Assembly: GCA_905215425.1 (NCBI GenBank)
Contig: CAJMQD010000044.1
Coordinates: 1-7,241 of the forward strand
Direction: 5' to 3'
DNA length: 7,241 nucleotides
Source of the DNA: an uncultured bacterium
Lineage (GTDB): Bacteria > Bacillota > Clostridia > Oscillospirales > Oscillospiraceae
Below are positions 4,377 through 7,241 of this stretch, one piece after another. Under the pieces are notes generated by a model. That model had not been told where the DNA came from and searched no databases. It saw nothing but the letters and a program-made list of their open reading frames with translations. Position 1 is the first letter of the stretch, and every line of letters starts with the position of its first letter. A program made the position numbers and the translations under genes.

Positions 4377-5228
4377 ATGAACAGTGCGGATACGCTTCAG
4401 TTTCGTCTTCCGCGTCGTCCCCGTCAGGCCCACAAGGGGGACTTCGGACGGGTGCTGATCCTGGCGGGGAGCGAGGGCTACACCGGCGCACCGGTGCTGG
4501 CCGCCCGGGCGGCCCTGCGCACGGGGGCTGGGCTGGTGTTCCTGGGGGTGCCCCGGGACATCTACCCCATCGCAGCGGTGAAGTGTGACGAGGCTATGCC
4601 CTTCCCCCTGCCGGAGGATGACGGAGCGATCCTCGACCGGGCCGCGGGGTGTGACGCGGTGCTGATCGGCCCCGGATTGGGACGAAAACCGGAGACGGAA
4701 GCGCTGATTCTGCGTCTGCTGGAGGAACTGGAGGTCCCGGTGGTGCTGGACGCCGACGGCATAAATGCCCTGGCCGGACATATAGATGTCTTGGATGGGC
4801 GGAAGGCCCCCACAGTGCTCACCCCCCATGAGGGGGAGTTTGCCCGGCTGACCAGGTGCGGCTTGCCGGTGAGAGAGCGGGTGGAAGCGGCAAAAGGATT
4901 TGCCGCCGCTCACCGTTGCACCATGGTGCTGAAGGGGTACGGAACAGTGACCGCCGCCCCGGATGGCCGGGTGTGGGTCAACCCCACGGGCAACCCCGGT
5001 ATGGCCAAGGGGGGCAGCGGCGACGTGCTGGCGGGGATGACCGCCGCCCTGTGGGGACAGAAGCTGCTGCGCCGGGAGGAAAACGACCTGCCCCGCCTGG
5101 CCGCGGCGGCGGTGTATTACCACGGCCTGGCCGGGGATCTGTGCGCCCGGCGTTTGGGGGAATACGCCATGCTCCCCGGAGACATGATCGAGGCCCTGCC
5201 TGAGGTTTTGAAGGGGCAGGAGGATTAG
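4377..5228 (+). CDS. nnrD: ADP-dependent NAD(P)H-hydrate dehydratase, stand-alone
   Basis: A metabolite-repair enzyme of 283 residues that dehydrates the damaged cofactors NADHX and NADPHX back to NADH and NADPH, using ADP in most bacteria. The fold is ribokinase-like (YjeF C-terminal family). Visible landmarks are GRVLILAGSEGYTGAPVLA (24-42), GPGLG (98-102), VVLDADGINAL (122-132), TPHEGEF (149-155), VLKGYGT (184-190) and NPGMAKGGSGDVLAG (206-220). Asp216 in GGSGD is the expected catalytic residue. The N-terminal NnrE epimerase domain, fused in many bacterial homologues such as E. coli YjeF, is absent; an epimerase, if any, must be encoded elsewhere. The TAG stop overlaps the ribosome binding site of the lipoprotein gene that follows, which implies co-transcription. 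Confidence 0.93.
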   Translation: MNSADTLQFRLPRRPRQAHKGDFGRVLILAGSEGYTGAPVLAARAALRTGAGLVFLGVPRDIYPIAAVKCDEAMPFPLPEDDGAILDRAAGCDAVLIGPGLGRKPETEALILRLLEELEVPVVLDADGINALAGHIDVLDGRKAPTVLTPHEGEFARLTRCGLPVRERVEAAKGFAAAHRCTMVLKGYGTVTAAPDGRVWVNPTGNPGMAKGGSGDVLAGMTAALWGQKLLRREENDLPRLAAAAVYYHGLAGDLCARRLGEYAMLPGDMIEALPEVLKGQED

Positions 5229-5239
5229 GAGGAAATGCC

Positions 5240-5836
5240 GTGCGCAAGGGGCTGCTTTGCGTACTAATGATGGGGCTGCTGTTTCTGCCTGCCTGCAGCG
5301 GGGCGGGGAGCGTCAGTCCGGAGGAGGAACTGGCCCTGACCATCCGGGGGGAATATCTGGCCATGACCAAATGTACAGCCCAGCTGTCTGTCACCGCCGA
5401 TTATGGCCAGCGGGTGTATGAGTTTGAGCTGGACGCTGCCGTGAACGGGGAGGAGACCGTACTGACCGTGACGGCGCCGGAATTGATTGCGGGGGTGACA
5501 GCCCGGGCGATGGGGAAAGAGGGCGCGCTGGAGTATGACGGCGTGATTTTAGAGACCGGAGAGCTAAGCCGCGACGGACTGTCCCCTATGTCTGCCTTTC
5601 CGGCCCTGCTGGCGGCGGCGCGAAGCGGCTTTATCACTGCCTGTTCCGCAGAGGAGCGGGAGGGGGAGAACCGCTTGCGGGTCGCCTGCGGCCAGCCGGA
5701 GGCCGGCGAAGGCCAAGAGGTGGAGACGGTGCTCTGGTTCCACCCGGACACCCACGCTCTGACGGAGGGGGAGATTCTGGTGGATGGGCTGCGGGTGATC
5801 CGATGCCGGTGCAAAAATTTCCTGTTCACAGCCTGA
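5240..5836 (+). CDS. Secreted lipoprotein, possibly LolA/YdcC-like
   Basis: A 198-residue predicted lipoprotein of unknown function. Residues 1-18 form a short signal peptide (MRKG, then a hydrophobic stretch) ending in a lipobox LPAC at 16-19, so Cys19 would be lipidated and the protein anchored on the outer face of the cell membrane. The rest alternates short beta-like segments, as in LolA/LppX-type lipid-binding folds. It occupies the place of B. subtilis ydcC, a LolA-like protein upstream of alr; that assignment rests on context and general shape, not a clear motif. Six further cysteines are present (C7, C45, C135, C149, C189, C191), the last two in a CRC near the C-terminus. The start is the GTG at 5240 with AGGAGG at 5227-5232; an ATG at 5235 in another frame gives only ten codons. 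Confidence 0.8.
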   Translation: MRKGLLCVLMMGLLFLPACSGAGSVSPEEELALTIRGEYLAMTKCTAQLSVTADYGQRVYEFELDAAVNGEETVLTVTAPELIAGVTARAMGKEGALEYDGVILETGELSRDGLSPMSAFPALLAAARSGFITACSAEEREGENRLRVACGQPEAGEGQEVETVLWFHPDTHALTEGEILVDGLRVIRCRCKNFLFTA

Positions 5837-5844
5837 AACACAGC

Positions 5845-5873
5845 TTTACGGCGGGGGCGGGATGTGGTAAAGT
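5845..5873 (+). promoter_or_regulatory. Possible promoter of alr
   Basis: TTTACG (5845-5850), 17 bases, then TAAAGT (5868-5873) preceded by an extended -10 TGG. Each box matches 4 of 6 consensus bases. It begins just after the lipoprotein stop codon and could give alr separate expression, though the same strand and short gap also allow read-through. Confidence 0.35.
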
Positions 5874-5892
5874 AAAACAATAGAGACGACGC

Positions 5893-5914
5893 CTCTGCCG
5901 CGTTTGCGGCGGAG
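5893..5914 (+). other. Hairpin in the alr leader
   Basis: CTCTGCCGC (5893-5901) pairs with GCGGCGGAG (5906-5914) across GTTT, with one G-U pair. It hides the GGAG that would serve the first ATG at 5918 and leaves the ATG at 5948 free, which bears on the choice of start. Confidence 0.55.
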
Positions 5915-5947
5915 AGAATGACAGAACAAGGAGCGGGAGAAGCCGCG

Positions 5948-7087
5948 ATGACCGATACAACTTTCATGCGTACATGGGCGGAGATCGATCTGGACGCCCT
6001 GGACCATAATTACAAGACCCTTCGGGGAGAGACGGAGGCGGGCTGCCGCTTTCTGGGCCTGTGCAAAGCCAATGCCTATGGCCACGGGGCGGCCCATATC
6101 GGGCCGGAGCTCCAGCGGCTGGGGGCGGAGATGCTGGCGGTGGCCTGCATCGACGAGGCAGCGGAGCTGCGCCGCGCCGGCGTGACCATTCCGATCCTGT
6201 GTCTGGGGCAGGTGCCCGCCCAGCTGGCCCCCATGTTGGCGGAGTACCGGGTGACCCAGATGGTGGAGGATCTGGACAGCGGAAAGATCCTGTCCGCCGC
6301 CGCTGTGGCTGCGGGCTGTACCATCACGGTACATGTGAAGCTGGACACCGGGATGAGCCGCCTTGGGTTTCTCTGGCGGCAGGGGGAGGATAACAGCCGG
6401 GTGCTGGACGACATTGCGGCCCTTCTGGCCCTGCCGGGAATCCGGGTGGAGGGCCTGTTCACCCACCTGGCCAACGCCGACGGGGACGAAGCGTATACCA
6501 TGGCCCAGTTCACTAAATTTTTAGAGGCCCGGGATGCCCTGAAGGCCCGGGGGATCGAATTTGAGATCTGCCACTGCGCCTCCAGCGCTGCGGTTCTAAA
6601 GTACCCCTGTACCCATCTGGATATGATCCGGCCCGGACTGGCCCTGTACGGCTTCTCCCCCATGGGAGAGGGCGATGAGCCCGAACTGAAGCCGGTGCTC
6701 ACCCTGAAAAGCCGGGTGGCGGCGGTCCGTGCCCTGCCCAAGGGGACGCCGGTGAGTTACGGCTGCACCCAGGTCCTCCAGCGGGACAGTAAGCTGGCCG
6801 TGGTACCCATCGGCTATGGAGACGGGTACCCGAGGGCGCTGTCCGGGCGCATGGAAATGCGCATCAGGGGGCATCTGTGCCCCGTTGTGGGCCGGGTGTG
6901 CATGGATATGTGCATGGTAGATGTGACAGATCTGCCCGATGCGGCCGCAGGGGATGTAGCCACGGTGTATGACGGCCATCTGCTGGAGCGGGCCGCCGCC
7001 CTGGCGGGTACGATCCCCTATGAGCTGATGTGCGACGTGAATCCCCGGGTGCCCCGGGTATATCTGCGGAACGGGCAGCGGGTGTGA
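5948..7087 (+). CDS. alr: Alanine racemase
   Basis: A PLP-dependent cytosolic enzyme that interconverts L- and D-alanine, supplying D-Ala for peptidoglycan. Numbering from the ATG at 5948 (379 residues): the PLP lysine is K40 in KANAYGHG, the conserved KLDTGMSRLG segment spans 131-140 (K131 matches the carbamylated lysine of Geobacillus Alr, R138 its active-site Arg), and the second catalytic base is Tyr271 in PVSYG. IGYGDGYPR (288-296), GRVCMDM (315-321) and C-terminal RVPRVYL follow; length is normal. The start is uncertain. An in-frame ATG at 5918 would add ten residues, but its ribosome site is too close and lies in a hairpin, whereas GGGAGA at 5935-5940 is well placed for 5948. A third ATG at 5966 is also close to the family start. 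Confidence 0.95.
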   Translation: MTDTTFMRTWAEIDLDALDHNYKTLRGETEAGCRFLGLCKANAYGHGAAHIGPELQRLGAEMLAVACIDEAAELRRAGVTIPILCLGQVPAQLAPMLAEYRVTQMVEDLDSGKILSAAAVAAGCTITVHVKLDTGMSRLGFLWRQGEDNSRVLDDIAALLALPGIRVEGLFTHLANADGDEAYTMAQFTKFLEARDALKARGIEFEICHCASSAAVLKYPCTHLDMIRPGLALYGFSPMGEGDEPELKPVLTLKSRVAAVRALPKGTPVSYGCTQVLQRDSKLAVVPIGYGDGYPRALSGRMEMRIRGHLCPVVGRVCMDMCMVDVTDLPDAAAGDVATVYDGHLLERAAALAGTIPYELMCDVNPRVPRVYLRNGQRV

Positions 7088-7124
7088 CCACTGCCGCGCT
7101 GCGGGCATAGGATGGTGTGGAGCA

Positions 7125-7140
7125 CCGGACGCCGGTCCGG
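7125..7140. repeat. Short hairpin after alr
   Basis: CCGGAC (7125-7130) pairs with GTCCGG (7135-7140) across four bases, 38 bases after the alr stop. No T-run follows, so it is at best a weak transcription-end signal. Confidence 0.4.
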
Positions 7141-7153
7141 GGGCGGAAAGGTA

Positions 7154-7189
7154 CGGCAGAGTTTTGCACGGCTGGTATAAACTCCGCCG
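7154..7189. promoter_or_regulatory. Inverted repeat overlapping a candidate promoter, possible operator
   Basis: CGGCAGAGTTT (7154-7164) faces AAACTCCGCCG (7179-7189): 10 of 11 bases pair across a 14-base spacer. The right part overlaps an extended -10 sequence, TGG followed by TATAAA (7176-7181), with no good -35 box at the right distance. An operator bound by an autoregulating protein encoded just downstream would fit this layout. That is inference. Confidence 0.45.
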
Positions 7190-7222
7190 CCCCGTGGGAC
7201 AATCATAGTGCAGCGTTACATA

Positions 7223-7241
7223 GCCCCGGGGAGGAGCTGTA
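7223..7241 (+). promoter_or_regulatory. Ribosome binding site for a gene at the right edge
   Basis: GGGGAGGAG followed by CTGTA at the end of the window. The spacing suggests a start codon at the last base or just outside. In related neighbourhoods the gene after alr is often an antitoxin of a MazEF-like pair, but nothing of it is visible here. Confidence 0.5.

Noticed and set aside
7088..7241. A small gene in the right-hand end
   Set aside because: No frame with a ribosome site and start codon of useful length fits inside; the only good ribosome site points beyond the edge.

Overview
The window is a GC-rich stretch of what is most likely an anaerobic gut Clostridia genome, probably Oscillospiraceae (Flavonifractor/Lawsonibacter/Oscillibacter-like). 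The reasons are a T-box leader before pheS, a Firmicutes-type PheS with a four-cysteine knuckle, a two-gene SufC/SufB-like pair, strong AAGGAG ribosome binding sites, and short palindromic repeats between genes of a kind I associate with this group. The taxonomy is inference from sequence character; no database was searched.

Layout. On the minus strand, reading right to left, a T-box-regulated phenylalanyl-tRNA synthetase unit runs from a promoter near 2300 through a T-box leader (about 2067-2298, specifier UUC = Phe) into pheS (1992-967). A 335-base gap full of palindromes follows, then the 5' part of pheT (631 to the window edge). On the plus strand, a divergent promoter whose -35 box abuts that of pheS drives sufC and sufB (2488-4150), a minimal Fe-S cluster assembly pair with no sufS, sufU or sufD alongside. 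The 226-base gap after sufB is largely a nested palindromic repeat. Then come nnrD (NAD(P)H-hydrate dehydratase), a small lipoprotein gene and alr (alanine racemase), ending at 7087. The last 154 bases carry a candidate promoter inside an inverted repeat and a ribosome binding site for a gene that starts at or just past the right edge.

How the genes work together. PheS and PheT form the alpha2beta2 enzyme that charges tRNA-Phe; uncharged tRNA-Phe should relieve termination in the T-box leader. SufC (ATPase) and the SufB-like scaffold assemble Fe-S clusters. NnrD repairs hydrated NAD(P)H. Alr makes D-alanine for peptidoglycan. The order nnrD - lipoprotein - alr resembles the acpS - ydcC - alr - ndoAI/ndoA neighbourhood of Bacillus subtilis, which suggests a toxin-antitoxin pair could follow; that lies outside the window.

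Most of the content is ordinary housekeeping. The parts worth a second look are an apparent second, degenerate tRNA-binding OB-type domain in PheT, the palindrome-packed pheS-pheT gap, the nested repeat after sufB, and the operator-like palindrome at the right end. No phage, transposase, CRISPR array, tRNA or rRNA gene was seen.
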